64,000 bases of DNA from Herbaspirillum hiltneri N3 (GTDB lineage: Bacteria > Pseudomonadota > Gammaproteobacteria > Burkholderiales > Burkholderiaceae_D), in NCBI RefSeq assembly GCF_001267925.1, contig NZ_CP011409.1, positions 124,001 through 188,000 on the forward strand, written 5' to 3'. The notes under the pieces are model-generated. The model was given only the letters and a program-made list of their open reading frames with translations, was not told where the DNA came from and ran no database searches. Position numbers and translations under genes: made by a program. Positions 49,527-60,523 of this stretch are shown here, piece by piece. The number at the start of each line of letters is the position of its first letter. Within the stretch, counting starts at the first letter, position 1.

Positions 49527-50858
49527 TCAGGGATAAAACAGATAGATCCGGTAGCCCGATGCGGCGGGCTGGGTGAGCTCGAAGGTCATCTTGATTTGCT
49601 GTTCGCCTTCTCCGGCCAGGCCGCTGTCGACCAGTTTTGCCGAACCCAGGTATTCGCGCGGCGTGAAGACGCGGCGGGTGATGGCTTTTTCGTCCCCGTC
49701 GTTGAGCGTGAGCTCAAGATAAGGCCACGCCTGCGCGCCATAGCTGCGGTTGCGCAGCAGCGCCGACAAGGTGTAGATGTTCTGGTTGGGCGGCACCAGT
49801 TGCAGCTCGCTTGACTCCAGCACCAGCTGGTCGATGCTGGTCGGCAGGCCGACCGAGCAATGCAGCGGTGCGCACGCTGCCGCCAGCAACGGTCGTGTTG
49901 AGGGCAGCCATGCGGCAATGGTGTTGCGCCAGACATAGGTCGCCTGCAGCAGCAGCGCGATGCCGAGGACGACGGCGCCGACGATCATGAAGACGCGGGC
50001 GATCCGGCCCAGGCGTTCGCGGCGTTCGGCTTTCTGGACGAAGGCGGGAGCGTCTTCGTCATTTTCGTCGTCTTCGTCGCTTCCGGCCTCGTCCTCCTCA
50101 ACTTCTTCTTCCTCGGCGTCGGCGAGTTTTTTTCTGCCGGCTTCTTCGTGCGGGCGCGGTTTCGGGGGGAGAGCCGCTGCTGTCTCAGTCTCTGTTTCAG
50201 CGGTGCCGGCGTTTTCCGGTATGGCGGAGGAGGTTTGCGGAACCGGGTACGACAATGCTTGCGTCAGCGTGTTGATGCTGGCGTCCGGCGCGGCAAGCGG
50301 CGATGCCGTTTCGCCGGCAACAGCCGGCGCGGTCGTGGGCGCGGCTGTGGGTGAACCCGGCAGCGGAAACGAAGCCGCCGGCGACGGTTCAGGTACGGCT
50401 TCCGGCGTCTCGGGCGATGCCGCGGCGGGCGTTTCGTCCTTCTGTGCCGGCTGAGCACCCCAGGGGGCGTCGTTGGTTTCCGCTGCGATGCTGGCGAAGG
50501 CGGCGGACAGGTTGGCCGTGGCCATCCATGGCGGCGGTGTTGCGGGCGCGGAGGATTTTGCAGCAGGGGACGCCGGGGGAGTCGCAACGTGCGTGGGCGG
50601 CACCGGCGGTGAGCCCGGCAAAGGCGGCCAACCGAGCGGCGCATGCGGTGCTGCAGAGTCGGTTGAGCGAGCTTCGGTGGCCGGCGTGGATGGTGCGATC
50701 ACCAGTTGCTGGGCTATTTCCGGTGCGATCAGATGGTCGTTGCCGTTGAAGACTTCCTTGCAGGCACCGCAGCGGACCAGGCCGCCGCGCAGTTTGAGCT
50801 GATCTTGGGCGACGCGGAATGTCGTCTGGCAGAAGGGACATTGGGTCGCCAGCGCCAT
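49527..50858 (-). CDS. DUF3426 zinc-ribbon membrane protein
   Basis: Protein of 443 residues. It begins with an MJ0042-type zinc ribbon, ATQCPFCQTTFRV...VRCGACKEVFNG (two CxxC pairs, residues about 8-39). A long low-complexity Pro/Ala/Thr-rich linker (about 50-225) and an acidic run (EEEEVEEDEAGSDEDDENDED core at about 246-266) follow, then one transmembrane segment (about 288-310) and a C-terminal DUF3426 domain (about 325-443). The function is unknown. It lies downstream of prmA across 82 bases, as in other Burkholderiales. Confidence 0.87.
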   Translation of the reverse strand: MALATQCPFCQTTFRVAQDQLKLRGGLVRCGACKEVFNGNDHLIAPEIAQQLVIAPSTPATEARSTDSAAPHAPLGWPPLPGSPPVPPTHVATPPASPAAKSSAPATPPPWMATANLSAAFASIAAETNDAPWGAQPAQKDETPAAASPETPEAVPEPSPAASFPLPGSPTAAPTTAPAVAGETASPLAAPDASINTLTQALSYPVPQTSSAIPENAGTAETETETAAALPPKPRPHEEAGRKKLADAEEEEVEEDEAGSDEDDENDEDAPAFVQKAERRERLGRIARVFMIVGAVVLGIALLLQATYVWRNTIAAWLPSTRPLLAAACAPLHCSVGLPTSIDQLVLESSELQLVPPNQNIYTLSALLRNRSYGAQAWPYLELTLNDGDEKAITRRVFTPREYLGSAKLVDSGLAGEGEQQIKMTFELTQPAASGYRIYLFYP

Positions 50859-50940
50859 CAGCGGACCTCGTTGGGTTCGGTGCAGGCCGGAATCGATCCG
50901 GCGCTGTTGTATCGGCGATGGACGAAGCCGTACTGCATGC

Positions 50941-51855
50941 TTACACCGTCGGCGCGCGGCCGGCCAGGGCGACCCAGCCTTCGTGCTCGGCCCACACGCT
51001 CAGTTCGAGGTAAGGCGCGTAAGCGGCGATGACTTCCTGCGCCTGGCGATCGAGCACGCCCGATAGCACCAGCGAACCGCCCGGCGCCACGCGGCCGGCC
51101 AGCATCGGCGCCATCAGTTGCAGCGGGCCGGCCAGGATGTTGGCGACCACGATGGTGAAGCTCTGGTTTTCGGGATAGTTGCGGACGAAGGCTTCCGGCA
51201 GGTGGTACTCGATCTCGCAGTTGTTGCGTTCGCTGTTGAAGCGGGCCGATTCCAGTGCTTGCGGATCGATGTCGACGCCGATGACATGCTGCGCGCCGAG
51301 CTTCTTGGCCACCAGCGCCAGGATGCCGGAACCGCAGCCGTAGTCGAGCACCGTCGCAGCATTGACGGCATATTGCTCCAGCCACTCCATGCACAGGCGC
51401 GTGGTCGGATGGCTGCCGGTGCCGAAGGCCAGGCCCGGATCCAGTTCCAGCACCAGCGCGTCGGGTTCAGGTGCATCGTGCCAGCTCGGCACCACCCAAA
51501 TGCGTTTGCCGATGTGGATCGGTTCGAACTGCGATTGCGTCAAGCGCACCCAGTCCTGCTCTTCCACCGAACGCAGCGCGAACGGCAGGGCGTAGTCCAG
51601 GCCGATGGCCTTGGCGGCGTCGTTGACGATCTTGGCGTGGTCGGCATCGACGTCGGCCAGGGCGACTACACGGCTGCGTTCCCACGCCGCTTCGGCCGGT
51701 TCCATGCCGGGCTCGCCGAACAGCGGCTGCTCGGCAACGGTGCCTTCGTCGGCGTCTTCCACCGAAACCGACAGCGCGCCGGACTCCATCAAGGCGTCGG
51801 AAAGCGCCTCAGCCTGGTCACGCGTGACTTGGATAACAATTTCGGTCCAGCCCAT
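50941..51855 (-). CDS. prmA: PrmA, ribosomal protein L11 methyltransferase
   Basis: SAM-dependent methyltransferase of 304 residues that trimethylates ribosomal protein L11. The N-terminal substrate-recognition domain is followed by the catalytic domain: motif [21 protein letters not shown] (core DYGCGSGIL, about 174), then [12 protein letters not shown] and the NxxxGPL motif NILAGPLQL. The ATG at 51855 fits the family start ([16 protein letters not shown]); the upstream open frame overlaps accC and is a shadow. It begins 14 bases after the accC stop and is part of the accBC-prmA operon. Confidence 0.95.
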   Translation of the reverse strand: MGWTEIVIQVTRDQAEALSDALMESGALSVSVEDADEGTVAEQPLFGEPGMEPAEAAWERSRVVALADVDADHAKIVNDAAKAIGLDYALPFALRSVEEQDWVRLTQSQFEPIHIGKRIWVVPSWHDAPEPDALVLELDPGLAFGTGSHPTTRLCMEWLEQYAVNAATVLDYGCGSGILALVAKKLGAQHVIGVDIDPQALESARFNSERNNCEIEYHLPEAFVRNYPENQSFTIVVANILAGPLQLMAPMLAGRVAPGGSLVLSGVLDRQAQEVIAAYAPYLELSVWAEHEGWVALAGRAPTV

Positions 51856-51869
51856 CGGTTTCTTTGCCT

Positions 51870-53249
<1,380 letters not shown>

Positions 53250-53383
53250 AGGAGGAATGTGCGTCGCCAATAGTCAAGCGTTTACATACAGATAACCAGA
53301 TCCGCCGCGGATGGCCGGTGCGTTGCCTGCCGCGATCTTACGCAGGCAGGCGCGCCGGACAGGCATCCGTATTCTGGCAGGAT

Positions 53384-53860
53384 TTAGCCGATCACAAACA
53401 GTGGTTGACCGAATTCGACCGGTTGGCCGTTTTCAACCAGGATCTGCTTGATCACGCCGGCTTTGTCGGCGTCGATTTCGTTGAGCAGTTTCATTGCCTC
53501 GATGATGCAGATGGTCTCGCCTTCCTTGACTTCCTTGCCGACTTCGACGAACGCAGGAGCGCCCGGAGCGGAGGAACGGTAGAAGGTGCCGACCATCGGC
53601 GACTTGACGATGTGGCCTTCCGGTGCGGCAGGCGCCGCCGGAGCGACCGGTGCAGCGGCAGCAGCCGGGGCAAGCGGCGCGGCGCCGGCTTGCAGGGTTT
53701 GCGGATACGCTGCCTGCGGCTGCATCATCACGACCTGGTTTTGCGGCGTGGCGGACGACTTGACGATGCGGACCTTGCTTTCGCCTTCGGTCACTTCCAG
53801 CTCTTCGATGTCAGATTCCGCGACCAGGTCGATCAGGGTTTTGAGTTTCCGTAAATCCAT
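53384..53860 (-). CDS. accB: AccB, biotin carboxyl carrier protein
   Basis: Carrier subunit of acetyl-CoA carboxylase, 158 residues. The N-terminus [23 protein letters not shown] contacts AccC, a flexible Ala/Pro-rich linker follows (about 55-80) and the biotinyl domain occupies about 82-158. The biotinylated lysine is in the EAMKL motif (about residue 122). GAGGAATTC lies before the ATG. It is the first gene of the accB-accC-prmA group and is preceded by aroQ, a conserved order in betaproteobacteria. Confidence 0.97.
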   Translation of the reverse strand: MDLRKLKTLIDLVAESDIEELEVTEGESKVRIVKSSATPQNQVVMMQPQAAYPQTLQAGAAPLAPAAAAAPVAPAAPAAPEGHIVKSPMVGTFYRSSAPGAPAFVEVGKEVKEGETICIIEAMKLLNEIDADKAGVIKQILVENGQPVEFGQPLFVIG

Positions 53861-53966
53861 GTGAATTCCTCAGTATTAATAGGGATATAACTAGTTGATT
53901 GGGCCATCATCGCCTCATGCTTCATACAAGGTGGCGACGCTGATAGAAAAGAATGGGGTGGGATCC

Positions 53967-54401
53967 TTATGGCTGCAGCAGGTGATCAATCGCCAGCCGG
54001 TAACCATCGACGCCGAAGCCGCACAACACGGCTTTGGCGATGCCGGAAAGATAAGAAAAGTGCCGGAATTCCTCGCGCTGGTGAATATTCGAGATATGCA
54101 CTTCGACAAAAGGAATGGCCACGCCCGCCAGCGCATCGCGCAATGCCACGCTGGTATGGGTGAGTCCGCCCGGATTGATCACGATGGCGTCCACGCCTTC
54201 TTTCCTGGCGGCATGAATGCGATCGATCAACGCACCTTCGTGGTTGCTCTGGAATGCGCTCAGGCGCGCACCGGCTTTGCTTGCTTGCGCAGCCGCACGC
54301 TGCTCGATGTCAGCCAGGGTGGTCGATCCGTAGACTTCAGGCTCCCGCGTGCCCAGCAGATTCAGGTTGGGCCCATTGAGGAGGAGAAGGTTTATTGCCA
54401 T
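53967..54401 (-). CDS. aroQ: AroQ, type II 3-dehydroquinate dehydratase
   Basis: Shikimate-pathway enzyme of 144 residues that dehydrates 3-dehydroquinate; it forms dodecamers. Conserved elements are [19 protein letters not shown] (about 6-24, with the catalytic tyrosine), [17 protein letters not shown] (about 75) and [21 protein letters not shown] (core [12 protein letters not shown], about 101). The length is typical. It lies between the tlpA-like gene (75-base gap) and accB (106-base gap). The shikimate dehydrogenase gene aroE is at 61.4 kb on the other strand. Confidence 0.96.
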   Translation of the reverse strand: MAINLLLLNGPNLNLLGTREPEVYGSTTLADIEQRAAAQASKAGARLSAFQSNHEGALIDRIHAARKEGVDAIVINPGGLTHTSVALRDALAGVAIPFVEVHISNIHQREEFRHFSYLSGIAKAVLCGFGVDGYRLAIDHLLQP

Positions 54402-54476
54402 GGAGATAAAGCTCCGTTTGACGACGATGCGCGCATTTTGCCGTCAAATGCCTTCATTTGGCAAGAAAAACTTTAG

Positions 54477-55016
54477 TTACATGTTTTTGAGGGAGGCGAG
54501 GTCGCGGCGCAGCTCATCAAAATTCAGGCGCCCAAGATAGACCTTTTTCAGGTTGCCGTCCAGTCCCACGAGGACCGTGAAGGGGAGACCGCCGGCCTGA
54601 TTGCCGAACTGCCGCAGCAGATCGGTGGCGCCGGTTCCGGCAACGTAGAGAGGATAATAGATATGGAATTTTTCTGCAAACTGCGCGATGTTCTCCTGGG
54701 AATCGACGCCGATGCCGATGATTTGCACCGGTGCGACTTCCGCCTGCAAGGCCGCCAGTTCCGGCATTTCCTCCACGCAAGGTGCGCACCAGGTGGCCCA
54801 GAAGTTGATGATCAGCGGCTTGCCTTTCCATTGCGACAAGGCCTGCGGCTTGCCGGCGGCGTCGGGCATGGTCTGCGCGAACAGGTTGGCGACGGCGCGC
54901 GCTTCCGGCGTCTGCTGCACGGCTTGGGGCTGGGCGTGTTGATAGCTGGTGTAGACGCCGACGCCGGCGGCGAGGATCGCAATCAGCACAAACAGCAGGT
55001 AATTTCGTTTTTTCAT
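54477..55016 (-). CDS. TlpA/ResA-like membrane-anchored thioredoxin
   Basis: Protein of 179 residues with an N-terminal membrane anchor (YLLFVLIAILAAGVGVYTSY, residues about 5-24) and a periplasmic thioredoxin-like domain. The redox motif is WATWCAPCVEEMP (CxxC at about 76-79), followed by the cis-proline region GGLPFTVLVG. Such proteins reduce disulfides in the periplasm, often for cytochrome c maturation; the specific client is unknown. The start overlaps the stop of the preceding nucleotidyltransferase-like gene by four bases, which suggests cotranslation. Confidence 0.9.
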   Translation of the reverse strand: MKKRNYLLFVLIAILAAGVGVYTSYQHAQPQAVQQTPEARAVANLFAQTMPDAAGKPQALSQWKGKPLIINFWATWCAPCVEEMPELAALQAEVAPVQIIGIGVDSQENIAQFAEKFHIYYPLYVAGTGATDLLRQFGNQAGGLPFTVLVGLDGNLKKVYLGRLNFDELRRDLASLKNM

Positions 55017-55633
55017 GAGTCTTCTTCCACGATGAGACGTCGAACTGCTTCGATATCGGCGCGTTCGGTTCGTTTGCCAGACGCCGTCCGCACTCCGCCG
55101 CGCAGGTCGTCGACATCATACACGGCCAGGTGCACGCCTTCCGGTGCCCGGCCTTTCTGCGGCAACAGGAAACTCAGCGTCTCGACTACCGCCTGGCCGC
55201 CCTTGAAATGACTGCTTTCGCTGACTTCGAAGTTGACGTTCTTGTTCAGCAGGTAAATCTCGACGTCCTTGGCGCTGGACGTAAATAATTGCAAATGGAT
55301 GTCCGAATGCTCGCCGGCGGTGCCGTTGAGCACCGCGCCGGTCAGGTAGGGAGTGAAGCGCGCGAGTTCTTCCATCACCTGCACCGCCAGTTGCCGCAAG
55401 TGCAACAACCTGGCCGGCTGGGTGTCGCTGAAGAACAATTCGTTATAGGCGCGCACTTCGTCTTCGACCTGCGCGTTATCGGGCAGGATCTCGCCACGCG
55501 CCTTGGTGTCGCCCAGGATCTGGCGTGCCGCCTTGCGCTTGGCGCTGGCGTAATCGGCGCCGTCTTCGGCGATCATGCGGGCGGCGGCTGCAGCGATTTC
55601 CGCGCGCAGGAGTTCGATGTCAGTTTGGTGCAT
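55013..55633 (-). CDS. Nucleotidyltransferase-like protein of unknown function
   Basis: Protein of 206 residues. A helical N-terminal part (LLRAEIAAAAARMIAEDG, then YASAKRKAARQILGD) is followed by a segment that resembles the minimal nucleotidyltransferase motif: LTGAVLNGTAGEHSDIHLQLFT (core LNGTAGEHSDI at about 101-111), where GTA and SDI take the place of GS and DxD. The second acidic residue of a classical active site is not obvious (it reads SDIH), so activity is doubtful. No name can be given. It is close to the Burkholderiales mpl locus and overlaps the tlpA-like gene. Confidence 0.7.
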   Translation of the reverse strand: MHQTDIELLRAEIAAAAARMIAEDGADYASAKRKAARQILGDTKARGEILPDNAQVEDEVRAYNELFFSDTQPARLLHLRQLAVQVMEELARFTPYLTGAVLNGTAGEHSDIHLQLFTSSAKDVEIYLLNKNVNFEVSESSHFKGGQAVVETLSFLLPQKGRAPEGVHLAVYDVDDLRGGVRTASGKRTERADIEAVRRLIVEEDS

Positions 55634-55714
55634 GGCCGCAATAATACTCCGGGCGTGCAGTTATCGCCCGGCGAGGCCGTCGGCTCAGGTAAAATCTCGG
55701 GATTCCTTATCAAT

Positions 55715-55816
55715 AGGACTTTCGCAAAACCGCCCCAGCGTCGTTATGTCTCCTAGTCGTACTATGCGTACTACCTTCGTCGACATGCCTAGCCGGGACA
55801 ATTTTGCGTAAGTCCT
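55715..55816. repeat. Imperfect palindromic element of about 102 bp before mpl
   Basis: Outer arms AGGACTT-T-CGCAAAA (from 55715) and TTTTGCG-T-AAGTCCT (to 55816) are inverted repeats. Inner matches continue (ATGTC/GACAT, GTACT/AGTAC) to a centre with GTACTATGCGTAC. It ends eight bases before the mpl start codon, so it lies in the mpl leader. It shares architecture, but not sequence, with the element at 16581. Confidence 0.7.
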
Positions 55817-55824
55817 GATTCACT

Positions 55825-57225
55825 ATGCACATTCACATCCTCGGCATTTGCGGCACTTTCATGGGCGGTCTGGCGGTTCTGGCGAAAGAAGCCGGCCACA
55901 AGGTCACCGGGTGCGACGCCAATGTCTACCCGCCGATGAGCACCCAGCTGGAAGCGCAGGGCATCGAGCTGATCCAGGGCTTCGATCCCGGGCAAGTCCA
56001 GTTGCAGCCTGATCTGTTTGTCATCGGCAACGTGGTCTCGCGCGGCAATCCGCTTATGGAAGAAATCCTCAATCGCGGCTTGCCTTACGTATCCGGTCCG
56101 GAATGGATGGGCAACCACATCCTGCGCGACAAATGGGTGCTGGCGGTGGCCGGCACGCACGGCAAGACCACCACCTCGGCGATGCTGGCCTGGATCCTCG
56201 AAGACGCCGGTTACGCGCCGGGCTTCCTGATCGGCGGCGTGCCGATGAACTTCGGCATTTCGGCGCGCCTGTCCGGCGTCAGGAACGGCAAGAAGGCGGA
56301 TTCCGTCTTCTTCGTCATCGAAGCCGACGAGTACGACACCGCGTTCTTCGACAAGCGCAGCAAGTTCGTGCACTACCACGCCAGGACAGCGATCCTGAAC
56401 AACCTGGAATACGATCACGCCGATATCTTCCCCGATCTGGCGGCGATCGAAACCCAATTCCACCATCTGGTGCGCACCGTGCCCGGCATCGGCCGGCTGG
56501 TCGTCAACGGCCGCGAGCCGGCGTTGGAACGCGTGATTGCGCGCGGCTGCTGGAGCGAGCATGAGAACTTCGGCGTGGAGTCCGGCCAGGCCGGCTGGTC
56601 GCTCGACACGCACGACGACGGCAGCTTCGACATCGGCTTCGACGGCGTGCCGCAAGGCACGGTCAGCTGGTCGCTGACCGGAGAGCACAACCGCATGAAC
56701 GCGCTGGCGGCGATCGCCGCTGCGCGCCACGTCGGCGTGCCGGCGGCGCAAGCCATTGCCGCCCTGGAAAAATTCGAGAACGTCAAACGCCGCATGGAGC
56801 TGCGCGGCACCGTCAACGGCATCGCCGTGTACGACGACTTCGCCCATCATCCGACCGCCATCACCACCACGGTGGCCGGGCTGCGCAAGAAGATCGGCAA
56901 GGATGGCGGCGGGCGCATCCTCGCCGTGCTTGAACCGCGTTCGAACACCATGAAGCTGGGCACCATGAAAGACGCCTTGCCGGCCAGCCTGGCGGATGCC
57001 GACCTGGTGTTCGGTTACGGCGCCAAGGGCGACGGCAAGGAAGCCCTGGGCTGGGATCTGGCGCAAGCGCTGTCGCCGCTGGGCGAGAAGGCGCGCGCCT
57101 TCGACGATCTCGGTGCGCTGGTGCAGGCGATCAAACAGGCCGCGCGTCCGGGCGATCACGTGCTGGTCATGAGCAACGGCGGTTTTGGCGGGGTCCATCA
57201 GAAGTTGCTGGACGCGCTGGCATGA
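55825..57225 (+). CDS. mpl: Mpl, murein peptide ligase
   Basis: UDP-MurNAc:L-alanyl-gamma-D-glutamyl-meso-DAP ligase, which reuses tripeptide from degraded peptidoglycan. It is 466 residues. It begins MHIHILGICGTFMGGLAVLAKE, with ICGTFMGG in the nucleotide-binding loop, and has the Mur ligase P-loop [12 protein letters not shown] (about 109), FVIEADEYDTAFFDKRSKF (core EADEYDTAFFD, about 171) and the C-terminal DDFAHHPTA. These features separate Mpl from MurC (1.7 kb). It heads a run of four overlapping genes. Confidence 0.96.
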   Translation: MHIHILGICGTFMGGLAVLAKEAGHKVTGCDANVYPPMSTQLEAQGIELIQGFDPGQVQLQPDLFVIGNVVSRGNPLMEEILNRGLPYVSGPEWMGNHILRDKWVLAVAGTHGKTTTSAMLAWILEDAGYAPGFLIGGVPMNFGISARLSGVRNGKKADSVFFVIEADEYDTAFFDKRSKFVHYHARTAILNNLEYDHADIFPDLAAIETQFHHLVRTVPGIGRLVVNGREPALERVIARGCWSEHENFGVESGQAGWSLDTHDDGSFDIGFDGVPQGTVSWSLTGEHNRMNALAAIAAARHVGVPAAQAIAALEKFENVKRRMELRGTVNGIAVYDDFAHHPTAITTTVAGLRKKIGKDGGGRILAVLEPRSNTMKLGTMKDALPASLADADLVFGYGAKGDGKEALGWDLAQALSPLGEKARAFDDLGALVQAIKQAARPGDHVLVMSNGGFGGVHQKLLDALA

Positions 57226-57836
57226 TTTTGTACCTGCACGGCTTTCGTTCGTCGCCGCATTCCTTCAAGGCGCGCCACATGGCCGAGCGCCTGCAGGCGC
57301 TGGGACGCGCCGACGAATATTATTGCCCGCAACTGCCGGCTTCGCCCGCCGAAGCGATCCGGCTGGCGCTGGCGCATGCGGACCAATTTTCGCCGGAGCA
57401 GCTGACCGTGATCGGTTCCTCGCTGGGCGGTTTCTACGCCACCTGGCTGGCCGAACGTGTGGGCTGCCGTGCGGTGTTGCTCAATCCCGCCGTCAAGCCG
57501 CCGCGCGATCTGGAGTCCTACGTCGGCGTGACCACGCATTACCATTCCGACGAACCGTTCGAATTCAAGCACGCCTATATCGACGAGCTGCGCGCCCTGG
57601 CGGTGGTCAAGATTACCCGACCCGAGCGTTATTTCCTGATCGCCGCCACCGGCGACGAAGTACTGGACTGGCGCGAGATGGTCGCGCACTACCCTGGAGC
57701 ACGGCAGACCGTGATCCAGGGCAGCGACCATGGCATCGCCGAATTCGCCGACCATGCCGACAGCGTGCTGCGCTTTTGCGGCGTTGAACCCGATGCATTG
57801 AACGCCTTGCAAGACGGCGGCGAGGCGCTAAGCTGA
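57222..57836 (+). CDS. yqiA: YqiA-like alpha/beta-hydrolase esterase
   Basis: Hydrolase of 204 residues matching the UPF0227/YqiA family. It starts MILYLHGFRSSPHSFKA (HGF oxyanion motif), has the nucleophile elbow GSSLGGFYATWLAE (serine at about 69) and ends with the catalytic histidine in GSDHGIAEF. E. coli YqiA hydrolyses acyl-CoA and nitrophenyl esters in vitro; the natural substrate is unknown. The start overlaps the mpl stop by four bases and the stop overlaps the ubiC start. Confidence 0.88.
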   Translation: MILYLHGFRSSPHSFKARHMAERLQALGRADEYYCPQLPASPAEAIRLALAHADQFSPEQLTVIGSSLGGFYATWLAERVGCRAVLLNPAVKPPRDLESYVGVTTHYHSDEPFEFKHAYIDELRALAVVKITRPERYFLIAATGDEVLDWREMVAHYPGARQTVIQGSDHGIAEFADHADSVLRFCGVEPDALNALQDGGEALS

Positions 57837-58423
57837 TGATGAAGAAGACCCACGCGCATTGGTTCGACCATGCCAATGCGCTGCAACCGGCGCCGGCGCT
57901 GCGGGCGTGGCTGACCGATCCCGGTTCGATGACCTTCAAGCTGCGCGCGCGCTGCAATGAATTGCGCGTGCTGCGCCTGCGTCAGCGTCCCGGCAATGCG
58001 CAAGCCGACGAGGCCGGATTCGTCGGCCTGGCGACGCCGCGCCAGCCGGTGGAAGAGCGCGACGTGATCTTGTATTGCGACGGCGAGCCGGTCATCTTCG
58101 GACATACCGTGACGCCGCTGGCGTCTGCCTCGGCGTGGCCGTTCTTTCGCCGCCTCGGTGTGCGGCCGCTGGGCGCCAGTTTGTTTTCCGATCCGCTGGT
58201 GACACGCGCGCCGCTGCAATACGCGCGCCTCCATGCCAATCATCCGCTGGTGCGCCGCATCGGCGCCGTGATTGATCTTCATTCCATGTTGCCGCCTCAG
58301 CTACCGCTGTATGCGCGCCGCTCCCTGTTCCGTCGCCACGGCAGCGTCATGCTGGTGACCGATGTTTTTTTACCCGCCCTCAGCAAACTGATGGCATTGA
58401 ATACGCAAGCAAGCACCCGATGA
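57836..58423 (+). CDS. ubiC: UbiC, chorismate lyase
   Basis: Enzyme of 195 residues that turns chorismate into 4-hydroxybenzoate, the first step of ubiquinone synthesis. Family features are HWFDHANALQPAPALRAWLTDPGSMT near the N-terminus (core RAWLTDPGSMT), a central ERDVILYCDGEP and LGARPLGASLF-like GVRPLGASLFSDP. Two tandem ATGs (57836, 57839) are possible starts. It sits between yqiA and the RNase gene with overlaps on both sides. The side-chain enzyme IspB is encoded at 25 kb. Confidence 0.88.
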   Translation: MMKKTHAHWFDHANALQPAPALRAWLTDPGSMTFKLRARCNELRVLRLRQRPGNAQADEAGFVGLATPRQPVEERDVILYCDGEPVIFGHTVTPLASASAWPFFRRLGVRPLGASLFSDPLVTRAPLQYARLHANHPLVRRIGAVIDLHSMLPPQLPLYARRSLFRRHGSVMLVTDVFLPALSKLMALNTQASTR

Positions 58424-60477
58424 ATTTATTTTTTGAAGAATCCGGCGATTTCAAGGCTGGCGCCGTGCTGTCGCAGCAAGGCGAGGCCTATCAGGTCGAA
58501 CTGGCTTCCGGCAAGCGCACCAAGGTCAAGTCCAAGGACGTGATGCTGCAATTTGCATCGCCGGCCCCTGCCAGGTTGCTGGAAGACGCGCAAGCGGTCG
58601 CGCAGGACATCGACCTCGATTTCCTGTGGGAAGTCGCGGGCGAGGACGAGTTCGGCTTCGCCGAACTGGGCGCTGAATATTTCGGCCATGCGCCGCTGCC
58701 GCACGAGGCGGCAGGTCTGCTGTTGCGCCTGCATTCGGCGCCGATCTATTTCTACAAGAAGGGCAAGGGACGCTACAAGGCGGCACCGCTGGCTTCGCTG
58801 CAGGCGGCCCAGGCAGGCCTGGAAAAGAAGAAGCAGCAGGCGCTGGTGCAGGCGCAATACGTCGACGAGCTGAAGGCCGGCAAGTTGCCGGACGCGTTCA
58901 AACCGCTGGCCTTGTCCTTGCTGTTCCGGCCCGACAAGAACGGCATCGAATTCAAGGCCCTCGACGCCGCCTGCAAGGAATTGCAGACCACGCCGCAGCG
59001 CCTGATGCTGCAGACCGGCGGACTGGCTTCGCCCAAGGATTTGCATTACGCCAAATTCCTGTTCGAGTTCTTCCCGAAAGGCAGCGGCTTCCCTGACGTG
59101 ACGATCCCCGCCGTGCCCAAGGATTTGCCGCTGGCCGACGTGCAGGCGTTCTCCATCGATGACGTCACCACGACCGAAATCGACGATGCGCTGTCGGTGG
59201 TCAGGCTGGCCGACGGCAACGTCCGCGTCGGCATCCATATCGCCGCGCCCGGCCTCGGCATCAAGCGCGACGATGCGCTTGACGCGATCGCGCGCCAGCG
59301 CATGTCGACTGTCTACATGCCCGGCGAAAAGATCACCATGCTGCCCGACGTGCTGGTCGAAGCCTTCACGCTCGACGCCGGCAAGAGCTGCCCGGCGCTG
59401 TCGCTGTACGCCACGCTCAACCCGGCCGACTGGTCCGTGATCTCCACCGAGACGCGCGCCGAGATGGTGCCGATTTCCGCCAACCTGCGCCACAACGATC
59501 TCGACGCGCTGGTTACCGAAGAGGCGCTGGCGAACAACAGCGGCGAGTATCCGCACAAGGATGACATTACGCTGCTGTGGCAATGGGTGCAGGTTCTCGA
59601 GCAAGGGCGCATGGCCAAGCGCGAAAGTTTCGGCCTGCGTCCGGAGCAGAACAATCGCGTCGATTTCAACTTCTACGTTGACGACGACGTCGTCACCATC
59701 ACGCGCCGCAAGCGCGGTGCGCCGCTCGACAAGATCGTCGCCGAGCTGATGATCTTCGCCAACAGCACCTGGGGCAAGTTCATGGCCGACCACGGCGTGC
59801 CGGGCATCTACCGTGCACAGGGTGGCGGCGCCGGAGGCTGGGCCGCCAAGATGCAGGTGCGCATGGTCACGCACGCCGCGCCGCACCAGGGGCTGGGCGT
59901 GGATCAATATGCGTGGAGCACGTCGCCGCTGCGTCGCTATACCGACCTGGTCAATCAATGGCAGATCCTGGCCTGTCTCGAGCATGGCGTGACCGCGCCT
60001 CTGGCGGCGCCGTTCAAGCCGCGCGACGCCGACCTGTTCGCCATCGTCTCCGGCTTCGACTCGGCGTATTCCGGTTATGCCGACTTCCAGTCCGGCATGG
60101 AGCGCTACTGGTGCCTGCGTTGGCTGGCGCAAGAGCAAGCGCGCCAGGTCGACGCCGTCGTGCTCAAGGACGAAGTCCTGCGCCTGGTCGATATCCCGCT
60201 GGTGATCCGTCTGCCGGGCATGCCGCAGGTTGCGCGCGGCCTGCAGGTCAAGCTCGATCTGCTGCGCTGGGATGAAGTTGACCTGACCGTGGAAGCGCGC
60301 CTGCTGGACGTCCCGGCCGTGCAACCGGCCACCGGCGCAGAGCAGATGGACGAAGACGAGGAGGCCTTGCTCGACGGCATGGAAAGCGCCGCCGAAGGCG
60401 CCGACGCTAGTGTTGTCGACGAGGCCGAACCAGTCGCCGGCGAGCAAACCGCGGGCGCGCCTTCCGCTGCGGAATGA
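58420..60477 (+). CDS. RNase II/R-family 3'-5' exoribonuclease
   Basis: Exoribonuclease of 685 residues with an RNB catalytic domain (about 230-545). The metal-binding aspartates are in FSIDDVTTTEIDDALSV (about 245-261), and the C-terminal part of the active site is YAWSTSPLRRYTDLVNQ (about 503). The S1-type ends are shorter or more divergent than in E. coli RNase R, which matches an RNase II-like protein common in Burkholderiales. A C-terminal acidic/alanine tail (about 650-685) is probably disordered. The start overlaps the ubiC stop (ATGA). Confidence 0.9.
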   Translation: MNLFFEESGDFKAGAVLSQQGEAYQVELASGKRTKVKSKDVMLQFASPAPARLLEDAQAVAQDIDLDFLWEVAGEDEFGFAELGAEYFGHAPLPHEAAGLLLRLHSAPIYFYKKGKGRYKAAPLASLQAAQAGLEKKKQQALVQAQYVDELKAGKLPDAFKPLALSLLFRPDKNGIEFKALDAACKELQTTPQRLMLQTGGLASPKDLHYAKFLFEFFPKGSGFPDVTIPAVPKDLPLADVQAFSIDDVTTTEIDDALSVVRLADGNVRVGIHIAAPGLGIKRDDALDAIARQRMSTVYMPGEKITMLPDVLVEAFTLDAGKSCPALSLYATLNPADWSVISTETRAEMVPISANLRHNDLDALVTEEALANNSGEYPHKDDITLLWQWVQVLEQGRMAKRESFGLRPEQNNRVDFNFYVDDDVVTITRRKRGAPLDKIVAELMIFANSTWGKFMADHGVPGIYRAQGGGAGGWAAKMQVRMVTHAAPHQGLGVDQYAWSTSPLRRYTDLVNQWQILACLEHGVTAPLAAPFKPRDADLFAIVSGFDSAYSGYADFQSGMERYWCLRWLAQEQARQVDAVVLKDEVLRLVDIPLVIRLPGMPQVARGLQVKLDLLRWDEVDLTVEARLLDVPAVQPATGAEQMDEDEEALLDGMESAAEGADASVVDEAEPVAGEQTAGAPSAAE

Positions 60478-60523
60478 GCCGGTCTTTGTCGTAAAATCGC
60501 GTTTTATTCTTGTCCATGCACCT

